Assembly (NCBI GenBank): GCA_019235445.1
Contig: JAFAKL010000398.1
Span: forward strand, 1 to 32,696
Length of the DNA stretch: 32,696 nucleotides
Origin: Verrucomicrobiota bacterium
Lineage (GTDB): Bacteria; Verrucomicrobiota; Verrucomicrobiia; Chthoniobacterales; JAFAMB01
Direction of reading: 5' to 3'
Under the pieces are notes generated by a model. That model searched no databases and was not told the origin of the DNA. It worked only from the letters and a program-made list of their open reading frames with translations. This document shows positions 8,596 to 16,305 of the stretch, piece after piece; the stretch's first letter is position 1, and every line of letters begins with the position of its first letter. Position numbers and translations under genes: made by a program.

Positions 8596-8710
8596 TTCTT
8601 CTCTAATAACCCCGCGAAGGGGTGGCTACAACCTTCGTGGCAGAGTTATCGAGGGGTCGCCGCGGAAGGCCAGCAATTCCCGGTACCGCGGATGCCAAAT
8701 AGTAGTCGCA

Positions 8711-9754
8711 CTAATCGGGGAACGATCTGTGAAGCCAGTTCAATGGGAAACGATTTCCCGGGCAATCGGTCGGTCGAGGATTGATCTCTTTGTGTCCTCG
8801 CACAATTGAATAATGGTCATCCACTTTGCCGACACGCCTCCGTAGGTAGCGTATCAGTTCGTCGAGGGCTTCATATTCCGCCTTCGTCGGCAAGTCTCGG
8901 TTAAAATCGCCGACCAGACAGATGCCGATCGAGATGTAATTGAGATAGTCGCTGTGCACATGTCCACCGTTGAGTTGCCGGACCCACCGGTTACCGATTT
9001 CGATCTGACCATTTCCAGAGGATGTGCCGTTGCCGATTACGAAATGATAAGCCAGCCCGTTTGGCATCCGTCGCACATACCTATGATAGTAGTCGAAGAT
9101 ACGAGCGTTTCCCTGGCGAGTTCCGCTGTTATGAACGATGATGTATTTCCATCGATTGCGGGCGACCCTGGCGTCGTCTATTGCCTTGCGGATTCCCGGA
9201 GTGAGGTATTGCCAGCGGACGTCGCCGCCGCCGGGAGCCGGTACGAGGTCCTTTTGTGCTTCGGCGCCGGACTTTTGCACGACGATGGAATCATCATCTC
9301 GTCTACCAAAGAAGAACCAATGCTTCTTCTTCCTGGCGGTTGGAGAGGGCGATTCTCTTTGGGTGGGGGGCGTTGCTGCGGCCTGGCTCGCGACCGACTT
9401 TGGCTGAGGAGAGGGGGTTGGGCTAGGAACTTCTTCGGCCTGGGTTGGGGAGGGCCGTACGGTGGGGCTTGGCGGAGCGGATTTCGGGGAGGCTGTTTCC
9501 GGGGAAGCGTAGTGGAAGGGTCTTAGGGGAGAAGGAGCCGGGCTTGGAGTTGGTTTCGGCGAGGGAGTGGGACTTTGGACGATCTCCATTTTCTGGCGGC
9601 TTTTTAAGAAGAGTTCCCGCAACCGTTTTTCCTCGTCAGTCTGTTGCGTCGCGCCGTGATTTGGACCGAGTGCCAAAAAGAAGAGCACCGTCAGGAAAAG
9701 TAGCTTCAGGCTGCGCCGATGAGAACTGATGGTACGGAAATTATAAAATTCCAA
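8711..9754 (-). CDS. Secreted N-acetylmuramoyl-L-alanine amidase with Pro-rich linker
   Basis: A 347-residue cell-wall hydrolase that cleaves the MurNAc-L-Ala bond. Residues 15-35 form a signal peptide or N-terminal anchor (LKLLFLTVLFFLALG). About 60-140 is a Ser/Thr/Pro linker (SPTPSPKPTPSPAPSP). A basic patch RKKKHWFFFGRR follows at 141-152, and the amidase-2/PGRP domain spans about 195-335. The zinc ligands are visible as H208 (IIVHNSGT), H321 (VRGHKEI) and C331 (TDCPGNRF). The linker probably lets the enzyme span the periplasm or reach the sacculus. It is divergent from the GT-PHP gene, with 195 bases between the starts. Confidence 0.9.
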   Translation of the reverse strand: MEFYNFRTISSHRRSLKLLFLTVLFFLALGPNHGATQQTDEEKRLRELFLKSRQKMEIVQSPTPSPKPTPSPAPSPLRPFHYASPETASPKSAPPSPTVRPSPTQAEEVPSPTPSPQPKSVASQAAATPPTQRESPSPTARKKKHWFFFGRRDDDSIVVQKSGAEAQKDLVPAPGGGDVRWQYLTPGIRKAIDDARVARNRWKYIIVHNSGTRQGNARIFDYYHRYVRRMPNGLAYHFVIGNGTSSGNGQIEIGNRWVRQLNGGHVHSDYLNYISIGICLVGDFNRDLPTKAEYEALDELIRYLRRRVGKVDDHYSIVRGHKEINPRPTDCPGNRFPLNWLHRSFPD

Positions 9755-9949
9755 TCGGTATTCCTTCAGTATATCCGGACGCCAGAATAATCACCCGGCC
9801 GGGCGATCGGTAGCAGCTTTCGCCATCTCCAGCGATTTCCAAATTCGCTGGCAGGTGTCGTTTGTATCGTTTAACATCAACGCGTTACTCTCTATCTAAT
9901 CAAATTCATGCGCGGGAACGCAACGCGGTCGTAAGTTTTTTTCAGCTTA

Positions 9950-11932
9950 ATGAAAAAGATCCTGATCTTTACCGCCGGGTTCGGTGAGGGACACAACACG
10001 GCGGCGCGCAATATTCGTGACGCTTTGGAACATATTGCCCCTGAAGAGGCGAAGGTCGAGGTGCTCGATCTTTTCGATACATGTTACGGCAAGCTCAACG
10101 ACTTGGTCCGGAAAGCCTACATCACTGCGATCAATCGGACGCCGAGAGTCTGGGGAAAGATCTACAGCGTCATCGACGGGACGCAATTTGTGGAATCGAA
10201 CATGGCGATGCTCGCGAAGATGAAGCGCGCGATGAGCGACGTGCTTGCTGACCTGGAACCTGATGCCGTGGTTTCAACTTACCCGATTTACAATTATGTC
10301 ATCGACGCGATCTACGCGGATGGACGGCCCAAGACTTTTTCACAGGTCACCGTAATCACAGATTCCATTACCGTAAACTCAATCTGGTACCGGTGCGTGA
10401 GCGATTATTTCCTCGTCGCCAACGAAGATACCGCGAACGTGTTGCGAAATGCAGGCGTTCCGGAAGAGCAAATGCGGATCTTCGGCTTTCCTGTCACTTA
10501 CCGGTTTGCAGAAATGCCCGATAATCGCTATCGCAGCAGTGAAAAGGGCCCTCGACGTGTTCTCTACCTGATCAATTCTGGGAAAAAGGAAGCTCCAGCC
10601 TTGGTGCGTCGTCTCTGCAAGCGACCGGACTTACAACTGACGATCATCGTCGGACGCGATCGAACGCTTCGGAAAGAGATCGAAAGTGAGATCAAAACAC
10701 CGGCGCATCCCGTCGATATCCTCGGTTGGTCAAATCGGATGCCCGAGCTACTGATGGGGCATCATTTAGTCATTACCAAAGCCGGAGGCGCAACCGTGCA
10801 GGAAGCGATTGCCGGGCGTACGCCGGTCATTATCAGCCAGGTTGTTCCCGGACAAGAGGAGGGAAACGCGCGCTTGATCGTTGAGAACGACTGTGGGTGT
10901 CTGGCTCCTGATCCCGAGGGCATCCTGGAGGCGCTCGACAGCGCTTTCCACCAAGGCGAAAAACGGTTGCATACCTGGGTCAGCAATATCTCGAAACTAA
11001 GTAAGCCAGACGCCTCGCTGCAAATCGCCCATTTCTTACTACAGCTGGCTTCACCTGAAAATGCTCCTCCAAAAAAGTTGCCCCATTTTCTTCGCACCCA
11101 GTCCGAGGGGAAAGACGGGCGATCTATTCTCCTGTGCGATCTTCACACGCACAGCGTCTATTCGGACGGGAAGCTGACCGTCCAGGAATTAGTCGATTTC
11201 TACGGGCAACGGAACTTCGATGTAGTTTGTGTGACGGACCACATTTGTGATCACACGAGCTTGATCGGCAAGATGACAAATTTGACCGGGATGGTGCTCA
11301 CCCTCAACGAGGTCGAGGAATACTTCGAGACTATCGAAAACGAGAAAAAGAGGGCCCTCGAAAAGTATGGGATGATTTTGATGACGGGGTTGGAATTCAA
11401 TAAAGACGGCCTCACCAAAAAAAGCTCGGCTCATCTGCTTGCCGTAGATCTGAAGCTGCCCATTGATCCGGGGCAAAGCATCACTCAGACGATCGCGGAG
11501 ATTCATAGTCAGGGCGCGTTGGCGATCGCCTCGCATCCTCACGAAGTGAAAACACGCTGGGGCAAGAACACGCTTTACTTTTGGGAGAACATCGATAGGT
11601 ATGCACCGCTTCTTGATGCATGGGAGGTGGCAAACCGAGATGATCTTTTTAATCCCATCGGACTAAAAAGGCTACCGTTCGTGGCCAACAGCGATTTCCA
11701 CAAGCCGAAGCATATCTTTTCATGGAAGACGGTTCTTTTCTGCGAGAAAGAACCGGAAGCCATTAAGCAGTGTATTCGCGTCAATCGGGATGTTTCAATC
11801 ACGCTTTTTCGTGATCATCGGATCGGCTTTGGCTACAAGAACCCGGAGCGCGCCGCCCGTTTCGACTTTGCCGCCAATGAGTCTCCGAATCGATTGGTCG
11901 AGTTTCCGACGTATCGCGCTAATCTGGCCTGA
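9950..11932 (+). CDS. MGDG-synthase-like glycosyltransferase fused to a PHP phosphoesterase
   Basis: A 660-residue fusion. Residues 1 to about 385 form a GT28/MGDG-synthase-type glycosyltransferase. Its N-terminal lipid-binding half opens with FTAGFGEGHNTAARNI, and its donor half carries ITKAGGATVQEAIAGRTPVI and VPGQEEGNARLIVE. Relatives transfer Gal or Glc to diacylglycerol, or GlcNAc to lipid II. Residues about 395-610 form a PHP domain with every metal ligand I expect: H399 and H401 (LHTHS), D430 and H431 (TDH), E482 (LEF), H495, H529 (SHPHE), D582 and H584 (SDFH). It should therefore be an active metal-dependent phosphoesterase. The stop (11930-11932) overlaps the next start by one base. 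Substrates are unknown; a glycolipid pathway with a dephosphorylation step is inferred. Confidence 0.88.
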   Translation: MKKILIFTAGFGEGHNTAARNIRDALEHIAPEEAKVEVLDLFDTCYGKLNDLVRKAYITAINRTPRVWGKIYSVIDGTQFVESNMAMLAKMKRAMSDVLADLEPDAVVSTYPIYNYVIDAIYADGRPKTFSQVTVITDSITVNSIWYRCVSDYFLVANEDTANVLRNAGVPEEQMRIFGFPVTYRFAEMPDNRYRSSEKGPRRVLYLINSGKKEAPALVRRLCKRPDLQLTIIVGRDRTLRKEIESEIKTPAHPVDILGWSNRMPELLMGHHLVITKAGGATVQEAIAGRTPVIISQVVPGQEEGNARLIVENDCGCLAPDPEGILEALDSAFHQGEKRLHTWVSNISKLSKPDASLQIAHFLLQLASPENAPPKKLPHFLRTQSEGKDGRSILLCDLHTHSVYSDGKLTVQELVDFYGQRNFDVVCVTDHICDHTSLIGKMTNLTGMVLTLNEVEEYFETIENEKKRALEKYGMILMTGLEFNKDGLTKKSSAHLLAVDLKLPIDPGQSITQTIAEIHSQGALAIASHPHEVKTRWGKNTLYFWENIDRYAPLLDAWEVANRDDLFNPIGLKRLPFVANSDFHKPKHIFSWKTVLFCEKEPEAIKQCIRVNRDVSITLFRDHRIGFGYKNPERAARFDFAANESPNRLVEFPTYRANLA

Positions 11933-12537
11933 TGAGTATCGAGGCGCTGATCTTCGACATCGGTAATGTCCTTGTGCCGTTCGATTGGCAACTTTTTCAC
12001 CATCGACTAGAGGCGGAATTAAATAGCCTGACCGCGGATGCGGAACAGGAATTCAGGGATCTGATGATCCGGTTTGATCTCGGAGAAATGACGGGGGAAC
12101 AATTTGCGCGCATGGCCGTTCGCATGATCGGATTTCAAGGAGATGAGGGGGAGTTTATCAGGATCTGGAATAGTATCTTCAGTTCGAACCCGCCGATGGA
12201 ACGAACGATCCTTGCTTTACAGAAGCGTTTCCCTCTTTATTTGCTTTCCAACACGTCAGACCTTCATCTCGCATATCTGAAGGGGAGTTGTGATATTCTA
12301 AAACACTTTATAGACGGCGTTTATTCATTTCGGGCAAAATGCGCAAAGCCGGACCGCAAGATTTTTGAGAAAGCGATCAATCAATTCAGATTAAGGCCCG
12401 AGAACACTGCCTACATCGATGACCTGGCAGCAAACGTCCGCAGTGCTTCAGCGTTTGGCCTGAAAGCAATCCAATATGACCTGACGAAGCACGCCGAGTT
12501 TGAGCAGTGGCTTGCCGAAATAGGGGTCCTGATTTAA
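11932..12537 (+). CDS. HAD-superfamily phosphatase (YihX-like)
   Basis: A 201-residue HAD subfamily IA hydrolase. Motif I is FDIGNVLV, with nucleophile D9 and Gly where most HADs have the second Asp. The same substitution occurs in the sugar-phosphate phosphatase YihX and in the epoxide-hydrolase N-domain group. Motif II is LLSNTSD, motif III is KPDRKIF and motif IV is YIDD. An alpha-helical cap lies between residues about 15 and 85. The start codon overlaps the GT-PHP stop (TGATG), indicating translational coupling and a shared pathway. A sugar-1-phosphate or lipid-linked phosphate substrate is plausible but not shown. Confidence 0.88.
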   Translation: MSIEALIFDIGNVLVPFDWQLFHHRLEAELNSLTADAEQEFRDLMIRFDLGEMTGEQFARMAVRMIGFQGDEGEFIRIWNSIFSSNPPMERTILALQKRFPLYLLSNTSDLHLAYLKGSCDILKHFIDGVYSFRAKCAKPDRKIFEKAINQFRLRPENTAYIDDLAANVRSASAFGLKAIQYDLTKHAEFEQWLAEIGVLI

Positions 12538-12595
12538 TTTGATGGCCTGGAAGTCGCTCGGTCTTCCATTTCTCTGCTAATGCGGCGAAGCCTAA

Positions 12596-12619
12596 AACAC
12601 TACTAGCTTAGCTAGTGTT
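12596..12619. terminator. AT-rich hairpin between convergent genes
   Basis: CTAGC (12603-12607) pairs with GCTAG (12611-12615), and flanking AACA pairs with TGTT across a 3-base bulge. It overlaps the lipoprotein stop codon and lies just past the HAD stop, so it may serve both strands. The stem is short. Confidence 0.35.
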
Positions 12620-13379
12620 GCTGGCTGGCGAATTGCGATAATTCGGCTGCTTTTTTGTTCAAATAATTCGCGAAGCGTTGCTGCTCTTCAGGGCTGAGTT
12701 CGCCGGAAAGCTTTTGGCTTTTCTTTTGCAGTTCCTTTGCCCCGTCTATGACGGCCTGGTATTTGGTCATATCACCTTCCCTCATTGCCTTATAAGCGGT
12801 CTTGAAGTCCCTGATGTAAGCCTCATAGCTCTGCAGATAGTCATTGGCAGGCTGACTGCTCAGCATTGGCCGGCCATCTGAATCAGCAGCAATTGGGGAG
12901 GAGCTGGGCGACGGCGTAACGGGAGAGGACGCCGGAATCGGCGCAGTTGTTTCAGGTGTGGCCGAGGGTGTGCTTTCCGGAGTCAGAGCCGGAGTGGCTT
13001 CCGGGGAAGTAGTTGGGATGGCCTTCGGGGTCGCTGTCGAAGGAGCTGCAGGGGTTGCCGTTGGAGTGGCTTCCGGGGAAGCCGTTGAAGTAGCCGCCGG
13101 GGTGGCGGTTGGAGTAGCCTCTGGTGTGGTTGTTGCACCGGCCTGGGGGGTAGTCACCGGGGTCTGTGCCGGAGTTGCGCTCGAGGGCGCTTCTGCCGCT
13201 GGGGTCACTTGAGAACCAGGAGTTGCTGTTGGGACGGGCATGGTCCCCGACGGAGTCGGCGTGGAGGCTGGCGTCGGAGAGCTCGAAGATTCTCCACCGG
13301 AAGGCGCTGCGGGCTGTTGTTCACATCCGACGACAAGAACGCAAGTAAAGGCAAGTGTCGCAACGAGACATCGGTTCAT
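12612..13379 (-). CDS. Low-complexity Thr/Pro/Ala-rich lipoprotein
   Basis: A 255-residue lipoprotein. The signal peptide ends in the lipobox LVVGC (Cys19). Residues about 20-165 are a low-complexity region built on ATPTATP, STASPEATP and similar motifs. The DNA of this part is a degenerate tandem repeat of roughly 9-18 bp units. The C-terminal 85 residues form a charged, helical domain (SYEAYIRDFKTAYKAMREGD, LQKKSQKLSGELSPEEQQRF). The architecture suggests an envelope anchor, a flexible spacer and a helical binding head. No family is recognised. A TATAAAT-like box precedes the start closely (13380-13400), but I cannot support a full promoter. Confidence 0.8.
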   Translation of the reverse strand: MNRCLVATLAFTCVLVVGCEQQPAAPSGGESSSSPTPASTPTPSGTMPVPTATPGSQVTPAAEAPSSATPAQTPVTTPQAGATTTPEATPTATPAATSTASPEATPTATPAAPSTATPKAIPTTSPEATPALTPESTPSATPETTAPIPASSPVTPSPSSSPIAADSDGRPMLSSQPANDYLQSYEAYIRDFKTAYKAMREGDMTKYQAVIDGAKELQKKSQKLSGELSPEEQQRFANYLNKKAAELSQFASQQH

Positions 13380-13486
13380 GCCAGTTTATATTTATATCGA
13401 CGCATGGGCGGAAGGGATATTCAAGGTGGATCTGATGAGGTCGAGATTAAAGCAGGTTAGTCGCGCCCCTGCACATACCTGCACAT

Positions 13487-13957
13487 CTAACGCGACAAGT
13501 CGGTCTGGCTCAAAATTCTGAACCCCTCTCCTGACAAGACAGACCATGCGCAATCCTGGTCATCCAGATGCAGTGCCATCGCGGATCTACCGTGCGGCCG
13601 GATCAGGATCGGATAACAAACCAGGATGTTGACCTCGGCCATCAGTAAACCTTGCAGCATTCGCTTTAGATCTGTGGCGACCTCCTTCATCTCAACGACC
13701 AGGATCTCGGATATACTATAGGCAATTTCGTGCAGATCGAAGAGGCTCTCGACGGCTTCCGGATCGCTGGCGATTATCCGCACGATGGCAGAGTCGGTTG
13801 AATCCTGCGAATTCAGCGCAAGGACGTGGACGTCGTTTGCGTTCAGGAGCTTCACTATTTCCAGCAGCGCTCCAACCCTATTATGAAGGAAAACAGAGAA
13901 CTGCTTAACCCTCGGTCCTGAAGTCTTTTCCACCACCCTAGACACATCTGTTGGCAT
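13487..13957 (-). CDS. Tandem ACT-domain protein
   Basis: A 156-residue protein made of two ACT-like units. The first is about 18-85 (VKQFSVFLHNRVGALLEIVK, then LALNSQDSTDSAIVRIIASD). The second is about 92-152 (ATDLKRMLQGLLMAEVNILV, then AMALHLDDQDCAWSVLSGEG). ACT domains bind amino acids and usually sit on metabolic enzymes; a free pair with no catalytic partner suggests a small-molecule sensor or regulatory subunit. The first unit resembles the small subunit of acetolactate synthase, but no ilvB lies nearby. It ends about 107 bases before the lipoprotein start and may share its transcript. Confidence 0.8.
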   Translation of the reverse strand: MPTDVSRVVEKTSGPRVKQFSVFLHNRVGALLEIVKLLNANDVHVLALNSQDSTDSAIVRIIASDPEAVESLFDLHEIAYSISEILVVEMKEVATDLKRMLQGLLMAEVNILVCYPILIRPHGRSAMALHLDDQDCAWSVLSGEGFRILSQTDLSR

Positions 13958-13975
13958 GAAGTTGGCCAGAAGATT

Positions 13976-14407
13976 TCATTTATAAGAGTAAATCAAGCAA
14001 AAGGTGGCGGGTTGGCCTTCCTCTAACACCACCTTTACGTAATATAAGCCACTCGCGTCCGGGCTGAAACCAGCAGCAGCCCTGGACCCAGATTGGTACG
14101 GCATATAACTGACCGGTTTTCCTGAATCGTCGAAAATGGATATGTTCAGTTTGTCGGCTTTCTGTCCGGCAGACGCCGTGAACCAGTACGCGTTCCCGCT
14201 ATAAAGATTTACCGCCACGATTTGGGAATGGTCCTTCGAGATCTGGCCGAGGAAATTGCCATCGCGGATCTTAAATCCGTCATTTTGAAAGGCGCCGGCC
14301 AGATCTAAAACATCACTTCGAGCAGCGACCTGGGCGTCTGTGTCGGCAACACCATTCGAATTGAGAATGAGGCCGGTGGCGAGCGCGACTAAAATGAAGC
14401 GGCTCAT
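13976..14407 (-). CDS. Secreted hypothetical protein, 143 residues
   Basis: The N-terminus MSRFILVALATGLILNSNGV is a signal peptide. The mature part is beta-rich and ends in a Tyr/Phe-rich strand (ATFCLIYSYK). Segments such as YWFTASAGQKADKLNISIFD and ASGLYYVKVVL resemble bacterial pre-peptidase C-terminal (PPC-like) beta-sandwich domains, a weak similarity judged by eye. The start overlaps the upstream gene's stop as ATGA (14404-14407), so the two are translationally coupled and probably work together in the periplasm or outside the cell. Confidence 0.75.
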   Translation of the reverse strand: MSRFILVALATGLILNSNGVADTDAQVAARSDVLDLAGAFQNDGFKIRDGNFLGQISKDHSQIVAVNLYSGNAYWFTASAGQKADKLNISIFDDSGKPVSYMPYQSGSRAAAGFSPDASGLYYVKVVLEEGQPATFCLIYSYK

Positions 14408-15240
14408 TCTGAGGCTCCGATTTCCTTAGTTAGCTTTGCAGCGGCCAGGTTCAAATCTTTCACCTCCCCCTCACTCGGAACATGGTCGGGTGGAAAAGAG
14501 ACCATCTTTTGAATCCCATCGAGATCCCGGCTTACATTCTGCACGAGCGGATCCTTCTGCATTTTACCGGGCAGAAGAACTAGCTTTGACTTCAGGAAGC
14601 TGACTAACGCCGGTTGTCGCAGTAGCCTGGCATCTTCCGCACTATAGTTTTGCAGTACGAGGCCGGTCACTACTTCTGTCCCGCGAATCCAACCACCGAT
14701 GCTGACCAAGGTGATGAGATCGGTGTCGCGATTTGCTTCCAATGCCTTTTTCACCTCATTCTGGGTCGCCTCTAGCTCTTCGTTTAGTTGATCCCAGGCA
14801 TCTGTTTCAGCAAACTGCGTAATGCTCGCGCTACGGGCAAGTACACTCTGGGAAACGCTGAGCCTTTTTGCCAGCGCAAGAACGTCTTTACCCACATTTT
14901 TGACCTGCTGACCATCATGCGCCTCGACTGCAATATAACCGTCGGCGATCAACGTCCCCAGATTGAGCGCCATCTGGGCTCGATCGGTCGATTTGATTGA
15001 GACCGGCGGTCGATATTGGGAGGTCCAATTTGGTTTTCCATCCTTTTCGATCGCTTTAAAAAATTCTCCCGGGGTCGGGACGGTGAGTGAATCTACGGAG
15101 GCGGCACTTTTCAATTCGGCGGCGGACAATGGCTTTTCCGCGATCGTCGTGTTTGCGGCCGATGGTTGGTCAGCCAACGCTGAAAAGGCTGACACCAATG
15201 CGATTGCGCTCAGTCCGAGCCATTTCCGCAATAGAGCCAT
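14404..15240 (-). CDS. Secreted hypothetical protein, 278 residues
   Basis: The start is placed at ATG 15238-15240 (MALLRKWLGLSAIALVSAFS), which gives a standard signal peptide ending near ALADQ; a TTG six codons upstream is also in frame. The mature protein is mostly helical and soluble, with PTPGEFFKAIEKDGKPNW near its N-terminus, MALNLGTLIADGYIAVEA in the middle and LVLLPGKMQKDPLVQNVSRD towards the C-terminus. I recognise no family. It is coupled by ATGA overlap to the smaller secreted protein downstream and is divergent from the purine operon, with about 120 bases between the starts. Confidence 0.8.
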   Translation of the reverse strand: MALLRKWLGLSAIALVSAFSALADQPSAANTTIAEKPLSAAELKSAASVDSLTVPTPGEFFKAIEKDGKPNWTSQYRPPVSIKSTDRAQMALNLGTLIADGYIAVEAHDGQQVKNVGKDVLALAKRLSVSQSVLARSASITQFAETDAWDQLNEELEATQNEVKKALEANRDTDLITLVSIGGWIRGTEVVTGLVLQNYSAEDARLLRQPALVSFLKSKLVLLPGKMQKDPLVQNVSRDLDGIQKMVSFPPDHVPSEGEVKDLNLAAAKLTKEIGASE

Positions 15241-15361
15241 AATTTGGCAGTTTATCAATGGAAGATAGCATGTCCAGTCCGGCCTGTCGGAACTGCATCC
15301 GCAGGGATAACAAATTTTTGACTTGTCGAGCCAAGCTTGTCCTTCGATGCTGGGTGTTCCA

Positions 15362-15592
15362 ATGAAGGTGGACGTCGTCGTGATGCCAAAGCAGAGCGTT
15401 CTGGATCCTCAGGGTGTTGCGGTGAGAAATGCACTGAAAGATCTTGGACTCGACAGCGTCGAATCTGTGCGCGTGGGGAAGTTCCTGGAATTGGAATTTA
15501 AAACTTTGCCCGATGAGGCGAAGCTGCAAGAGGTTTGTCGTGATCTTCTCTCGAATCCGGTGATCGAAGAGTACACGATCCGCATCGCGTGA
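15362..15592 (+). CDS. purS: Phosphoribosylformylglycinamidine synthase subunit PurS
   Basis: A 76-residue subunit that holds PurQ and PurL together in the three-part FGAM synthase (step 4 of IMP synthesis). MKVDVVVMPKQSVLDPQG and the C-terminal NPVIEEYTIRIA are family hallmarks. ATG 15362 is chosen because the protein then starts at the first beta-strand; ATG 15347 and TTG 15323 are in frame upstream. Its stop overlaps a GTG of purQ, pointing to coupled translation. It is the first gene of the purSQLFM operon. No purine riboswitch fold was recognised in the 120-base leader. Confidence 0.92.
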   Translation: MKVDVVVMPKQSVLDPQGVAVRNALKDLGLDSVESVRVGKFLELEFKTLPDEAKLQEVCRDLLSNPVIEEYTIRIA

Positions 15593-15600
15593 AAACGCCT

Positions 15601-16305
15601 ATGAAGATTGCAGTAGTTCAGTTCCCTGGCTCAAACTGTGACCAGGACTGTTTGCGGGCGTTGACTGACGGACTTCACTTACCCGCCGAATACGTCTGGC
15701 ACAAACAGACCTCTCTGTCCGGCTTTGACGCCGTGGTGTTGCCCGGCGGATTTTCATATGGCGACTATTTGCGCTGCGGAGCAATCGCGCGCTTTTCACC
15801 GATCATGAGAGCGGTCGTCCGGTCGGCGAAGGAAGGAATGCCGGTGATTGGACTCTGCAATGGGTTCCAGATCTTGTGCGAGGCCGGGTTGTTGCCTGGA
15901 GCATTGATCCGGAATCAATCGCTGCGCTTCGTTTGCCAATCGATCTGGTTGCGCGTAGAAACTGGCGACACACCTTTCACCGCTAACTTGCAAGGGCGGC
16001 GAGTTCTCAAGATGCCGATTGCGCATGGGGAGGGTTCCTATTTTGTCGATGAAAGAAGCCTCGAAACCCTGGAATCCAAAAACCAGGTAGTGTTTCGTTA
16101 CGTCGACGAAACGGGAGATGTGACAGCGGGATCTAATCCAAACGGCTCGATCCACAATATTGCCGGCATCTGCAACGAAGCGCGTAACGTGCTGGGCATG
16201 ATGCCGCATCCTGATCGCGCGTGGGACCGCAAGCTTGGCAGCGAAGATGGGAAATTAATCTTCGGTTCGCTGGCCGAAACCTTGGAACCTGTCGTCTCCA
16301 GATAA
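15601..16305 (+). CDS. purQ: FGAM synthase glutaminase subunit PurQ
   Basis: A class I glutamine amidotransferase that supplies ammonia to PurL. The N-terminus [16 protein letters not shown] is canonical. [20 protein letters not shown] forms the oxyanion region, [18 protein letters not shown] carries the nucleophilic Cys, and MMPHPDRA carries the catalytic His. ATG 15601 is preferred because it matches the family start; GTG 15589, overlapping the purS stop, would add four residues and couple translation. The stop overlaps the purL ATG by one base (TAATG). The length is 234 residues, normal for free-standing PurQ. Confidence 0.93.
   Translation: MKIAVVQFPGSNCDQDCLRALTDGLHLPAEYVWHKQTSLSGFDAVVLPGGFSYGDYLRCGAIARFSPIMRAVVRSAKEGMPVIGLCNGFQILCEAGLLPGALIRNQSLRFVCQSIWLRVETGDTPFTANLQGRRVLKMPIAHGEGSYFVDERSLETLESKNQVVFRYVDETGDVTAGSNPNGSIHNIAGICNEARNVLGMMPHPDRAWDRKLGSEDGKLIFGSLAETLEPVVSR

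Noticed and set aside
15241-15361. Possible purine riboswitch or promoter ahead of purS
   Set aside because: A TTGACT occurs near 15318, but no fitting -10 box and no conserved purine-aptamer core could be found.
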